NCBI RefSeq assembly: GCF_019097595.1
Contig: NC_080732.1
Coordinates: 6,146,854-6,210,853, forward strand
Origin: Hemibagrus wyckioides
Lineage: Eukaryota > Chordata > Actinopteri > Siluriformes > Bagridae
Reading direction: 5' to 3'
Length of the DNA stretch: 64,000 bases
Part shown: positions 50,134-62,689 of the stretch, in pieces
How the letters are laid out: each line of letters starts with the position of its first letter
How positions within the stretch are numbered: the stretch's first letter is position 1
Program-made: the position numbers and the translations under genes
The notes under the pieces: model-generated
The model's database searches: none
What the model was told of the DNA's origin: nothing
What the model saw: only the letters and a program-made list of their open reading frames with translations

Positions 50134-50164
<31 letters not shown>

Positions 50165-50229
50165 AAAGCCTCAAACCTTTTCCCCAAATATACCTTACTG
50201 CTACTCGCCAGACTAAACGATCGCTCGTG

Positions 50230-50560
50230 CCGTGACCAGGAAGGAGCTCGCGCTCGCTAATAATTATCAGTTACATCAAAATTATTCAAGAAAAAAAACC
50301 CCTCTAATGTGTATTATTCGCTTTGCGCCGTGTGATCCAGAACAGAAATGGAAGCCATGGGCGGGGCGTTAGGTCACTGCAGGCCCAAACTCAATAGTTT
50401 ATAGGACAATACCAACAGTTTAGGCCCGCCTCCGTTGTAATATCGGACGCTCCAATTGGCCGAGAGGCGCAGCGTTTTCTGTTGTGTGGCGAACTTTGTT
50501 TTACAACCTCGTGCGTGATTGGATGAGAATCTGTCGGTCACGGCACTTCGGTGTCGGAAG
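50230..50560 (-). promoter_or_regulatory. PABPN1 promoter region, CpG-rich
   Basis: The DNA upstream of the PABPN1 start becomes GC- and CpG-rich, unlike the AT-rich surroundings. It holds a GC box (GGGCGGGGC, 50359-50367), a CCAAT/ATTGG overlap at 50452-50459, a CCAAT box on the minus strand at 50518-50522, and an ETS-like CGGAAGTG near 50553. No TATA box is evident. This fits a housekeeping CpG-island promoter extending into exon 1 and the start of intron 1. The transcription start cannot be fixed from sequence alone. No divergent plus-strand gene could be recognised beyond it. Confidence 0.6.
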
Positions 50561-51300
50561 TGAAAAGCCGTCATCGATCACAGGCTTTTGTTTTTGTTTT
50601 TTTAAAAGTTTTGTTAATTTACGGCTGCGATCATCGACTTCCAGATAATTCAGTGTGGATATACATTTTAAATCGGGCGCCGTTTTTCAGCCTAAAAAAA
50701 TAAACAAACAAACAACAGCAAATGCAAAACAACACTAATTTTATATAAATATAGATAGATAAAAAAAAAGAAGTCATCCAGTCAGTATTTTGCGTGTGAA
50801 TAACTCGCATGTTAGGTCTCCTGTAATGTCACTTAGCATTTTTCGGAAATAAATAAAAATACATTTTAAAAACTAAAAATAAAGATGAGTAACTTTCACG
50901 TCCATTAGATTAGCTCGCGTCTTCTCTTGAAGTCAACGGAGTTCAGACAGATAAAAGACCCGGATGAAACCTCGGCATCTGATTGGTCCAAACCACCCAG
51001 CTGTCACGTGCTAAACATTCCAGATATACAGACATGTATGTGATTGCACTTGGGCATTTATTTATTTATTTACTTATTTATTCATTTAAATGTTTTACGA
51101 CTCATTGCAAAATGCTTAAAAGCGTGGGTTTTGTTTTTTTTTTTTTTTGCAGTGAAGCTTGCACTTTGGTCAACATTTATCAAAAACAAACAAACAAATC
51201 CTGCTAGACCCAAGATAAATGTGGTTTAGATTAAAAGGAGAAATACAGAGCTCTTTAAATATAGGCATGCAATTTACAAACCATGCTTGATCAGTATAAC

Positions 51301-51303
<3 letters not shown>

Positions 51304-51397
<94 letters not shown>
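51304..51397. repeat. (TA)n microsatellite between ZFHX2 and PABPN1
   Basis: 94-base TA run in the ~1.3-kb interval between the ZFHX2 3' end and the PABPN1 promoter. The rest of 50560-51610 shows homopolymer runs but no gene. Confidence 0.95.
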
Positions 51398-51399
<2 letters not shown>

Positions 51400-51615
51400 T
51401 ATATATAGTCAAGCAATGGTGAAAGGAAGAAAGAAAATTTGGAGCATCTTCCAGCAGCGGGTTAAAATGGGGTAGCATTACATTTACATAATCTTCATTT
51501 ATAAAACAAACAAACAAAAAAAAAACAACCTGTAATAGCGTAAAAAATGTTAAAAGAAAAATGTTTTCGATGGTTCATTGGGTCGACAAATAAAACACCA
51601 CTAAGTGAAGTTCAG

Positions 51616-51621
51616 TTTATT
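51616..51621 (-). terminator. Probable ZFHX2 polyadenylation signal
   Basis: TTTATT on plus reads AATAAA on the ZFHX2 strand, about 2.65 kb after the stop codon at 54271. The 51622-54270 stretch has no gene and few dispersed repeats, is AT-rich, and is best read as a long 3' UTR of a homeobox gene. Other TTTATT copies exist, so the exact end is uncertain. Confidence 0.35.
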
Positions 51622-54270
51622 TTTCTGTATAAGAAAACAAAGGAGATTCAACACAAAAATGAAGGTACAAGTATAAGGGGGGGAAAAAAACAAACAAGCT
51701 TAAACAATATTCTAATATTTCTTAACAACACTTTCACCATCAGTTCGCAGTATACCAAGACCATCTCAATGAAGATAAAGATGCTATTAAAACCGTAATG
51801 AATTAATAATAATCAAACTGTGATAATAGTAATGAAAACAATAGCAAGTAGTAGTTATAACAAGTGATAAAGTGTTAATGGAAACCCCGAAAAAAAAAAA
51901 AAAAAAATCAAATCAGTCAAAAAGCAGGTCTCTGCGCCTCCTCTCAACTTGGAACAGTGCAACACTGTGTGATCCCATCGTTTAGCACTGTGGTTCAGTT
52001 CATGCTCAGCGAACACGAGCTACAGCTCAACACAGAGTGTTTTAAAAAATAACGGAGGTGCGTTAAAAAAAAACGCCACACGCTTCTCAATCGTCACACA
52101 TCCAAGTGCTCCACTTTGTTTTTGGCTGAAATGCACACAATTATTTCAGCGGCAATATATCAAACACCTTCCTGGACTTGTTCAAAGTGTCAAGGTGTGG
52201 GAAATCCATTACAAAACACACTCTCTCTCGCTCTCTTAAAATGCTTTTTGGTTTTTTTTTTTTTTTTTTTTGTGTTTTTGTTTTTTTCCATTTGTTTGAC
52301 AGAAAGCAAGAGAAAGATGATTAACTTTGGAATACCATTTCGATAATAGAGTTCCTTTTAAAAAGTTACCTTTTAGTTTTTGCATCTTGTTAAAACTATT
52401 AATAGTAACATTAATAACAATATACAACTTAAAAAAAAAATAAACATAAATGAAATGACAGTTCTCTTTAGTATTTCGTTTCCTTCAAACTCACACATTG
52501 GGTCACACTGAGTAGTTTCCATATTAACAAATAGACAAACTTGTCAAAAGAAAATAAAAAAAACCACAGAAAGTACCTCGTGGTCATGCTGGAGACACCT
52601 TGGAGAAGGAAAAAAAAGAAAAGAAAAAAAAAAAAAAAGAAAGAAAGAGTTCCAACCCAGCACAAGTACTCAGTTTGCACCCATGTAAAACACAATGAGG
52701 AAAAGGGGGTATATAAAATGACTTCTCTCCCATAAAAACCTGGTGCAAGCAGTGATTATTTGTAACACATTAGGGTTATGACAAACTGAAGAGGGAAACA
52801 AAAAAATAAAAATAATAATAATAATAAACGTGGAGAAATACAATTCATATAATTTTGCTGTTTCACAAATTCATATCAAAATCCTTTAAAATTGCGCTAG
52901 CATATAGAATTAACTTTGGCTTTTTGCACAGCGGCTAGGTCTGATCCTTTCCTGTCCATGTGTTAATAAAATACAGCGGAAGCTGGCAACACTTCAGTAA
53001 AATCTGACATACAGTAAATCACTATAATACAAACATTTATTCCAAGCAGTATGGAAACCTTAAAATATTTCAGACCTTTAAAGGAAGAAAAAGTGCTGCA
53101 TGACAACCATTTGACATTTGCAGATTTAGCCAGTTGAGTTTGAAAAGGAAAAAAATAAAAATAGTATGATTGTCATGATGGCAAACAGAGGCGCTGTGGT
53201 TTCATTAACAGCCTCCTAGTGTGTGTCTGGATTCAGAGCACTTGCCAACTCCCTCGGTTTCTTAAAAAAAAAAAACCAAAACAAACAACATATACTTTAT
53301 TTGTATGTGCCAATAATTGATTCATTTTATTTTTTGTTTTTACAATATATCGCAATATTATTGTGGTCATTAATGCATCACTCACTGCCTTGCATTTCAA
53401 AGGAGGCAGCACCTACTTTGTCCCCAAGATAAACTGTCTCATAGTGAAGGCAACGTAAAGACAGCGGTCTACTAAGGGCCCTTATTCCGGCCAAATCTGA
53501 AGCGGCATTGCATGTATCCCATAAATCTGTGCACTAGAGTTCTATAAAAAGCCTAAAAATGTCTGAAAGCATGTTTTCGGATTCTATATTGTGATAAGAT
53601 GTGATTAAAAAAAAGCAATTGTCATGACATTTCAGTATCAGCACTTGCCTACCGTATTTACTTCCCATCAGCTATTTGTACATTTTTGATACACCCATGA
53701 TCTTATTCACCTTGTGGAAAACAAAATAAAAAACTCCCAATGACGACATGTTAAAAAGCAAATAAAATCTGATTAAAATATAAGATCTCTGAATTAAAAC
53801 GCCGATGCGCAACACCGTTTCTGGCTCAAGCAAAAGTAGTACCATGTACGTAATCACTGAATAACTTTTGATGAGTTTCAGGTGGTCCATTGCTAGATTT
53901 TCCCCCAAACAGCCAGAGTGTTTTGAATTAGCAAGAAAGGATAATAAACAAGCACAAAAGAAACAGATGTTTTAAAACGGAGACAAAGCAGTGAAAGACA
54001 TAAAACAAGACCGTTACAACATAAGCAATTGCATGTCCAGTATAACCAATTCATTTAATTATTATTAGTGAAATGATGTGGCAACAAGTCATTGAAAGGA
54101 GTTCGGTTTAGAATCAAATCTTGCTGACATCCAAAAGTGGAGAGTTTTTTCAGGCCCACTGTGATTGGTGCAGAATTAAAAGAGCGTTAGCTTTAAAAAC
54201 GAGCACCGTTGCCGATTAAAAGCATAAGAGCCTAGTGGGTCCACTTAACGAAGCAGCTCAAGTTCATTTC

Positions 54271-55510
54271 TTAGCTAGTGCTGCCAGCTGGTGATCTCGT
54301 AGAAGCCTGGCTCACGATACCGGCCGATCCGTTGTTAATCTGTGTTGCAGACTGACCAAAGTTAGTGGTTCTCAGAGTCGCAAGATGCCGAGGAGAGAAA
54401 ACGTGGTCTCGTGCAGCGGCCCTGGACTCGAATTCTATGTTACACACATCGCATTTCCCTCTTAGTGTTTCACGAGCTGCTGGCTGACCTCCGGAAGGTA
54501 ACTGAGAACTTTCCAGAACTGTCAGTTGTACTGGTTTGGGCAGAATTGGACGGTTTGCTCTGAGCGCGTTGTACTGTAGGTAAGTGCCCGAGCTGATGTC
54601 CAACTTCTTGGAAGGGTCACTGGAATTAGGAGACTGTGTAAGGGAAAATAAGAGAGAAAAGTGTGTTTAACCAGCCAACACTATTATTATTAAATATATG
54701 CATTCAAACACACGGCCAAAATAACTCCACGGCCTGACTTGAATCCCATTAAAAATTCATGAAAATTGATTTTGACAGAGCAAATTTATCAGAGGGACCT
54801 TTGTAACCTTGGGGAATTGAAAAGGACATGCAAGAAGAATGGGTCAAAATTGAACAACAATGCTGCAAAAGGCTAATTAACATCTTATGTAGACATCTAA
54901 ATGCTATAATCACCAATAACAGCTTTACAAGAACGTTATAATGCTGATAATCCGAGTCCTTTTTTCCTCCTACTTTTTTGGTTATTTTTTAAAAAAACCA
55001 TCTCGTGTGTTTATATACACACATTTACACCAAACAGGCATAACATTATGACCACTGACAGGTGAAGTGAATAACACTGATTATCTCCTCATCATGGCAC
55101 CTGTTAGTGGGTGGGATATATTAGGCAGCGAGTGAACATTTTCTCCTCAAAGTTGATGTGTTAGAAGCAGGAAAAATGGGCAAGCGTAAGTATTTGAGCA
55201 AAGGGCCAAATTGTGATGGCTAGACGACCGGATCAGAGCATCTCCAAAACTGCAGCTCTTGTGGGGTGTTCCCAGTCTGCAGTGGTCAGTATCTAACAAC
55301 CAGCAACAAGGTCACTGGCAGCCAAGGCTCATTAATGCACGTGGGGAATGAAGGCTGGCCCGTGTGATCCGATCGTGTGGCCCACGTGAAGGTGTCAGAA
55401 TACACAGTGCATGACGGGTCAGGGCTGGTTTGGCAGCAAAAGGGGGACCAGCACAATATTTGGCAGGTAGACATAACGTTATGCCTGGTCAGTGTATGTG
55501 TAAATCTGGA

Positions 55511-55551
<41 letters not shown>

Positions 55552-55552
55552 A

Positions 55553-55646
<94 letters not shown>

Positions 55647-58600
55647 CATATACACACACACACAATGGATATATACGCATCAACTACTTTAACAGGAACA
55701 CCTGTACATCTGCTAATTTATACTGTAGCTTTCCAAGGCAGCAGCGCAAGGTATTAAAAAAAAAAAAAACCTCACTCAGATGCAGGTCAAGAGCTTCAGA
55801 CTTTTTTAGTTTTCTCAGTGACTAAATGTACCATAGCTGTGATTGCCAGATGGACTAGTTCGAGTATTTAAGAAGCTGCTTATCTCGTGGGACTTGCACG
55901 GGGGTCAAGAGAGTTGCACATTCTGTGTAAACTCTCTTGAGTTTACACAGAATGGTGTGAGAAACAAAAACATTCAGTTTGCAGAAGGTTTGTGCCGGCT
56001 GAAACACCTTGCTGACTCTCAGAGGAGGATGGCAAGACTGGTCTAAGCTGACAGAAAGCCTATAGTAACTCAAACCCCACAAAATGGCGAACCTTGTGTT
56101 GGATGGGCTACAACAGCAGCAGACCACCGTGGGTTCCACTCCTGTCAGCCAAGAATAGGAATCTGGGGCCATCATGGAAACAGATTCCCTCAAACTGGCC
56201 ATTTGGAGAGTAGGAAAAAAAAAGACCATGTTATTATCTGTCCAGTTTCAATGAGTCTGTGCCCATGATTACCTCTTAACAAGGCATTTCGTCCCACAGA
56301 ACGGTCAAAGTTTTTTGTTTTTCGCACCAATTTGTGTATAGAGTCTGTTTTGTGTAAAATTCCCCAAGAGATGATCAGTTTCTGAAACCAGCCAGGCAAC
56401 AACCACCATGCTGCAGTTCAAGTCAAAGATCACACCTTGAAGCTCTTGACCTTGTATCTGCATGATTTTATGCACTGAACTGCTGCCATATTATTAGCTC
56501 GATAACTGCATGAATTTGCAAGTGTTCCTAATAACATGGACATTAAATGGCACAAATGTGTCTGAATGCTTCTTTCCTCTCGCTGTAGACATGCATGTGA
56601 ACGCTAATCACTTAGCATATAAAGAAATAAGTGGACAGGTATAGTTCAAATATAGGGACAAAATTGCTAACACTGGGTGGACAGCATGGCTAAGTTGATC
56701 AGACAAGCCTTATAATCTGTAATTACCAGTAAACATGCTTATTTAAAGTGTAAAGATGGTTTTACCAGCTTCTCTTGCTGTAGCCTCCAACGCTTCTCCT
56801 TGGCACGCGTGTTTTGGAACCAGATCTGCACCACTTTAAGTGGAAGACCAAGCTCTGTCCCAACTGCTTCACACTCTAATGCATTTGGATGGGCACAGGT
56901 CTCATAGCAAGACTGGAGAATGGACAGCTGCAGACAGTTCAGGTGTGTTCGTGGTCTTCTTGGGGTGGAGTGCTGCTGAATGTAATTGGCTTCTTTTTGG
57001 TTTTGACTGGATGGTGTTGAAGTAACCGTCATGGAAGGAGTTACGACTGAAGTTGCAGTGATGATAGGGCGTGGGGTGCTCAGGCCCAACTGTTCCCTGG
57101 ACAGAGTATTGATCTTAATTTGACCCTTCTGAGACCAATAATTAATGCCATTGTGTTTCTGAGTTGCCACAGTCGGAGATTTGTTAATTGGGGTAGTGGA
57201 CACTTTCGGAACCATGCGGTTTGTTGTGCCAGGGATGTGTTTTTCTTGATCTTGTCTATCCTTCTCCTCTGCCCTGTCTGGATCACTCTGTACCTCAAGC
57301 TTGGGCTTCTGAGGGTTTAGGGGAATGGCAGAGCTACTGGTCAGTATTGGAACTGTAACTATTGGGGCCACAGTTTTGGGGGCGATTTTAACCATCGTAA
57401 ATGCATTCACTGCCTCACCTTTCGTCTTGAGTGCTGATGTACTGTTGGCAGTGGTAGTTGATGTCACTTCCTTTGGCCTGCTCAGACTTTGTATAGGAAT
57501 TTTCTGTGGTTCTTTAACCTCCATAAGCTTTTCTGTCTTAAGGGTATCATTGCCAGGTTGTGGCTTAAGTGGGACCCAGCCAGGAGTTGTCGGGCTCGAG
57601 TTGGATTTGGGGGTACTTGAAAAAATGGGCTTCGTTAGTGGCCAAGTAAACTTAATAAGTGGTTTTCCAACAGCTGCCAATGTGCCATCACTGATGAAAC
57701 GAACTTCCCCTTTACGCTCCCTAGCCCTCATATTTTGAAACCAAATCTGTACTACCTTCTTTGGCAGGTGCACCCACTCTGATATTTGTTCAAATTCATG
57801 CTTTCCTGGATTTGGGTCTTTGAAATAACATCCATAGAGCACATCCAGCTGGTCAGCCTGAATGATAGTCCTGGACCTTCTCATGTCCCTGAACCTCCTT
57901 GCATTCGTTCTTTTTTGGTCTCTTGCCTTTTCTTGTTCACTGTCTTTTAAGGAGGCATTTACTTTCTCTGCAGCCCTCATGAACACTGTGCTTGTCTTAG
58001 CCAAGCTATTATTGTTACCAATGGTAGTGTTAGAGTTTGGGATTGTAATGGCAGTATCAGGCTTAACCTGAACAACAATAAGACTCCCGTCAGCAGGGAC
58101 ACCAACAGTTGTAGGCCTTAATCCAAGACCATCGAGCAAAGCAGTCTTCTGTATGGATACCTTGCTGTTTGCTGAGACAGAGGCAGAGGTTGTTGAACTT
58201 TGATTTTTCCCTATACTGAGATCTAAGGCAGACTCACATTCACTGCCATTGGATATGAACGGGGTGGACTGCGCAAGAGAACCAATGGCTGCTCCATGAA
58301 GTGGGTCAGAGAAAGGAGCTTGAGTGCGAGTAATAGTTGTGGGAGTTGTAAAGGTTGCTACTTTTGCTCGATCTGCTTCCGAAACACCAACACCAACAAC
58401 AGATGACGGAACCGAGAGGACATAGGGACTGAATAACTGAGTCGGAAATTGGGCCAACGAAAGGGAAAGAGGCAAGGGATGCAAGATTCCAGCTGGAAGA
58501 CCTTGATGGTCAACTGCAACTGAAAGTGGAGTGGGAGGATCAGCTTGTGCCTCTAACTGAAGATCAAGATCAGCATCATGCCTCTCCTTTTTGCATTCTG

Positions 58601-61384
58601 ATTCCTCCTTATCTATCTCCCGCTTTCTCTTTTTATTTTTTGCACCCTGATCTTCATCTTCATCTTCAGCATCTGAAAGGAAGACTGTAGTGGAGCGGAG
58701 AACCTTTCCTCCACCACTAGACCTTTCCCCTGATGTTTCTATTTGTGAAGGCTGTTTAACTGGGCTACTTGGCTCTTCTTTCACTGAACTGCTTTGGCTC
58801 TCCTCATCAGTTACAATAACAGAAGTGTAGAATTCTTCATTTTCTGAGTCAGAGGTTAAGCACAAGTCCCCTTGGTTTTGGCTATATACTCGTTCTTTGT
58901 GCTTCTCAGAGTTGTTAGAGAGATCCATCGCATGGCTACTTGCAGCTGATGGACTCTGTCCATATTCGGTTTCATCTATCATTAGAGCACCTTCATCATC
59001 TTCAATGCTTCCTTCTATTTCATCATGCTCCATTCCTTCTGCACTCTGTCTCTCTTTGGCACGGCGTGCATCGACCAGCCATCTTCGTACCTCATCCTCA
59101 GTTAGCCCTACTTCCCTGCCAAGGGCTTCACAGTCCTCTTTTGGTGGAATTGCTGAATCAGCCTCGTTTCGCGACTCAATAAAGGCCCAAAGAACCTGAG
59201 ACTGAAACTCGGTTAGTATTGGAGGTCCTGAGGACAAGATTGCATGAGCCTTGGCACTCTTATGCTGTGAGGACATTAAGGCAAGGTTAGTGTTGGAGGG
59301 GTTGCATTTTGCAGGGCTATGTTTTACCTCTGAACTGTTTACAGTATTTTTATCATTGTGTGTAGGAGACTGACAGGATTCAGTATGACAAGATGATGCA
59401 CAACTACACTGAAGGTCCTGGCCTGCCGAGTCTTTATTTGCATCAGAACTTCTTTTTGCATTCTCTCCCAGATCCCCCTCTTCGTCCATGCTTTCCATAT
59501 CCATATTATCCTTCTCTTGCTTCTTGTCATTGCATTCCATGCCCTCATCAACACCTTGATTCTCGTAGTTTAAGCTGTTGCACTCTTTTTTAACCTCTAC
59601 TTTATTAATAGCGCTTTTCACAGAACCTTCATCCGTGGTCCAGGCTTCTTCAGAGGTCTGTGGCACTTGTTGATCGCAAGACTCCTGGTGCGATTCCTCA
59701 ATTTTTACTTTTGTGCCTGCTCCCTTATCAGCACTACTGTCATTCTCTTCTGAAGACATCTGAGCTGCATTGGAGAGTCTAAAAGCGGCCCACTGATTTT
59801 GCAATCCACTAAGTCCTTGGGCCAAGAGAGCCTGCTGTGCTGCGCTGAGACCAAGGACCGGTACTGTTTGCTGCAAAAGTTGTTTGGGGGACTCTGAGGA
59901 TGGACTCTGGGGTTGGAGTCCATTCAAGATGAGGGGCATAAGCATTTGAGGCTGGGTTATTAGATGAGGAGTTGCTGTTCCTGTTGCAGCACCTGTTCCA
60001 GCAGCAAAGAGAGAGGGGAGGATGGACTGTGGGACAGAGTTTGGACTAGAGGTTAAGAGAGTAAGAAACGCTGATACTGCCTGAGCTGAAGCCACTGGAG
60101 AAGAAAGCAATGAGGGTGCAGGCTGAGGCTTAACCTGTTCTTCATCTTTGGTTATCGCTTGAGATGCAGTCAAGCTTGCTTGGGTGACACAATTACTGGT
60201 CGTAACATAAGCTAACTGTGTGGTATTAGCCACAGTAGTGGCTGCCACGTTTGCTGCTACATTTCCATTTCCTGCATTTGTTGTGGAATTAATTGCAGCA
60301 TTTCCAGCATTTCTGCTACGACTCTGATGCAATACGGACTTTAAATGACTTTCCAAAGTGATGGCATGGTTATACGAGACACGACACACTGCACACTGGT
60401 AAGGTTTGTTAGAGACGTAAGGGCGAGCGGGAATAGGGGTCGAGGACTCGCTGTCATTCCCTGCTCCTGTTCTCATCCTTTGGATATGAGTGGCTGAATT
60501 ATAATGTACACTCAATGCCGATCTGGTGGGAAAGAATTCCAAACATGCGTGACACTTGAAAGGGTGGTTAACATCGCCATCAGCAGCAGCATTGCTTTTA
60601 TCATTGGATTTATCATCACTGACCGAGGCTTCTGACCTTTCAGGTTGCGTAACATTATCCTGATTGGATTCCATATTACTCCAGTCATTCTCATTTCCCA
60701 CTCCTCCCAATTCATCACACAATTCTTTTTCCTGGGAGGAACCATCTTGGTCAGTTACACTGGACACAGCTTCTTTTTGAGACTCCATTAAAGGTGAGTT
60801 TTCTGAACACTGCTGCTGTGATGTGCCATCTTGGGGAAAAAAAACAATAAATAAAATTGAAAGTTGGTATGTTTTTAAGTCCATTCATTTCTTTTGGTAT
60901 GATCTAGTAGTAAATGCCTGCAATGAAAGATGAGGCCTAAACTTACTGATATCATTTTGTGTACCAGACTCTCTGTCTTCATCACTGGAACAGTGTTTGG
61001 GAGCCGCCTTAACAGAGTAAAATTAAAAAAGCACACTTAAGCTATAATGAATGGTACTGTATATTATTTATAGTCTTCCACAATCCAACTGGTACATAAA
61101 TTATATTACATATTATGAACGTTATTAACGGTACTTTTAGGTGCTTAAAATGAATAAAATGCCACACAAATCACCCACACCACAATATTCCACACTGAAA
61201 TAATGATATAAAAAAAAAAACTCACAATGTCCAGCAGCTTATCAAGGCAAGCAGGAAGCACGCTGTGTTTTTCAGCCAGGTGCAAAGCAAGACCATCCCG
61301 GTCTAATTGACCTTGTTGACACAAAGGACACAGCCACATTGACCCCCCATCGCTGTCCCCACCCATGGTCTCTCCCAGCTCCTC
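54271..61384 (-). CDS. zfhx2: ZFHX2, zinc finger homeobox 2, last four exons (5' part outside window)
   Basis: Exons, high to low: 61384-61226, 61007-60947, 60829-56766 (4064 nt) and 54633-54271. All joins are GT-AG and in frame, giving about 1548 residues. The first visible exon holds a C2H2 finger (CPLC...HLAEKH). The large exon has two C2H2 fingers (about 60565-60484 and 60405-60327), a long Ser/Gln/acidic linker, a divergent homeodomain (59230-59045, WLVDARR instead of WFQN), a second homeodomain (57890-57705, [11 protein letters not shown]) and a third (56962-56785, [12 protein letters not shown]). The last exon adds a C2H2 finger (CDVC...H) and stops at 54271. Three homeodomains, rather than four as in ZFHX3/ZFHX4, point to ZFHX2, a nuclear transcription factor of neurons. 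The family is ~2,500 residues, so about 1,000 are missing beyond 64000. Human ZFHX2 also lies beside NGDN. Confidence 0.93.
55028..55494 (+). mobile_element. Internally deleted Tc1-like element in the last ZFHX2 intron
   Basis: About 467 bp with TA at 55026-55027 and 55495-55496, left end CAGGCATAACATTATGACC and right end ACGTTATGCCTGGTCAGTG. It is the 33561 family in the opposite orientation, keeping the transposase start and the far end only. Confidence 0.85.
55517..55664. repeat. (TA)n / (CATATA)n / (CA)n compound microsatellite
   Basis: It sits between the 55028 and 55690 transposon relics, in the last ZFHX2 intron. Confidence 0.95.
55690..56545. mobile_element. Tc1-like foldback structure in the last ZFHX2 intron
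   Basis: The 5' end of a teleost Tc1-like element runs forward (AGGAACACCTGTACATCTGCT; GGTCAAGAGCTTCAG; CAGAATGGTGTGAG) to about 56240. An inverted copy of the same end follows from about 56250 to 56540 (CTTGAAGCTCTTGACC; GTGTTCCTAATAAC). Arms are ~290-350 bp and imperfect. No transposase can be made. Confidence 0.7.
55919..55954. repeat. Perfect 16-bp hairpin
   Basis: CATTCTGTGTAAACTC, a 4-base spacer TCTT, then the exact reverse complement GAGTTTACACAGAATG. It lies inside the forward arm of the foldback element. Confidence 0.9.
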
Positions 61385-61546
61385 CTGAAATAGAAAAGAC
61401 ACCATTAGGTACTGGCTTCTGAAGAGTATCAATAGTTTCTTTAGTTTAGTTACATAATTTTAGTCAATTTTCCTGATTCATTTCAAGATTTGGAGTAGAT
61501 CAATGGACCCACACTAAAGTCTATCACCCAGACGCACCGCTAAGTA

Positions 61547-61742
61547 CAGGGATGTCCAATCTTATCCACAAAGGGCTGGGGTGGGTGGAGGTTTTCATTC
61601 CAATCAAGCAGGAGACACACCTGATTTCACCTGTTTGATCAGCTGATCTTGGCTTTCAACTGACTCAGGTGTGGCTTCTGCTTGGTTGGAATGAAAACCT
61701 GTATCCACACCGGCCCTTTTCGGATAAGACTGGACACCCCTG
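61547..61742. mobile_element. Near-palindromic hAT-like MITE in a ZFHX2 intron
   Basis: A 196-bp element whose two ~77-bp halves are inverted copies about 85% alike, ending CAGGGATGTCCAATC and GACTGGACACCCCTG. It is a common type in fish genomes. No matching 8-bp flanks were found. Confidence 0.75.
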
Positions 61743-62689
61743 AATTAGGGAAAGGGTGGTTGTGGTGATTTCAGGTTCGAACCCCTTAGTAGTAACAGTG
61801 CTATAACAATGTTAATAAAGTCACTGTTGCTAGAAAACAAATTTAGACCAATTTATTTTTATACTATCATTATCATGTTCTATTTGGCTCACTTCCAAAT
61901 ACAACCACGCCCCAAAGTACACTCCTACCCTTACACTCATTAACTTGTTCCTGTGCAAGGTGTTAGATAAATGCAAAGTAAATTGTGATTCAAACTCTAT
62001 ATGTGGCGCGAGTAAGTATAACAACTCATAAGACATGGGAAATGGAATTACAAGTTGACATTGCTTTCATATTTTAAATTTGCCAGACATTATATATTCA
62101 TGTAAACGAAAATGCCAAAAAAAAAATCACAATTTATGTATCCACAAATAGAAAAGCAACTGCAATTACAATGTGCAATGAGTTCTAAAAATAGCCCGGA
62201 AAATACTTCCGTAACATTCAGTGGAATTGTCAATAAGATTTTATTGCAACGTTATTAAAAATCTCTAAAAATCACTCTAGCTGCTCTTTTGCATCCGCCC
62301 AAAATGTATAAGCACATCGCAAACCTCAAGTCAATTTCACAGATCAAGTAAATGGTCATGACGCACCAGAATATAGTTCACTGCTAACACCCAACACCTT
62401 TCTGAATTTCTGTACAATATTTTGTAAATTCATTCAGGCTTTGAGGTTCGTCATGTGTACTTATCCAGGCAGTAGAAGTAAAGATGCAGCTTCTGAACAC
62501 TAACAGACAAATGAATACAGATGAAGATAACCAGACCTAATATTTACCAATTTTCAAAGCACAAGATCACAATTTGACTAAAACACCCTGTCACTGTAAT
62601 ACTTTACTGCAACTTAAAATGCTCCTGTCCCATGTTTTGACTGCTCAGAGACCTATATAATGCCATGGTAAGCTTGTTGAGAGTCACTC

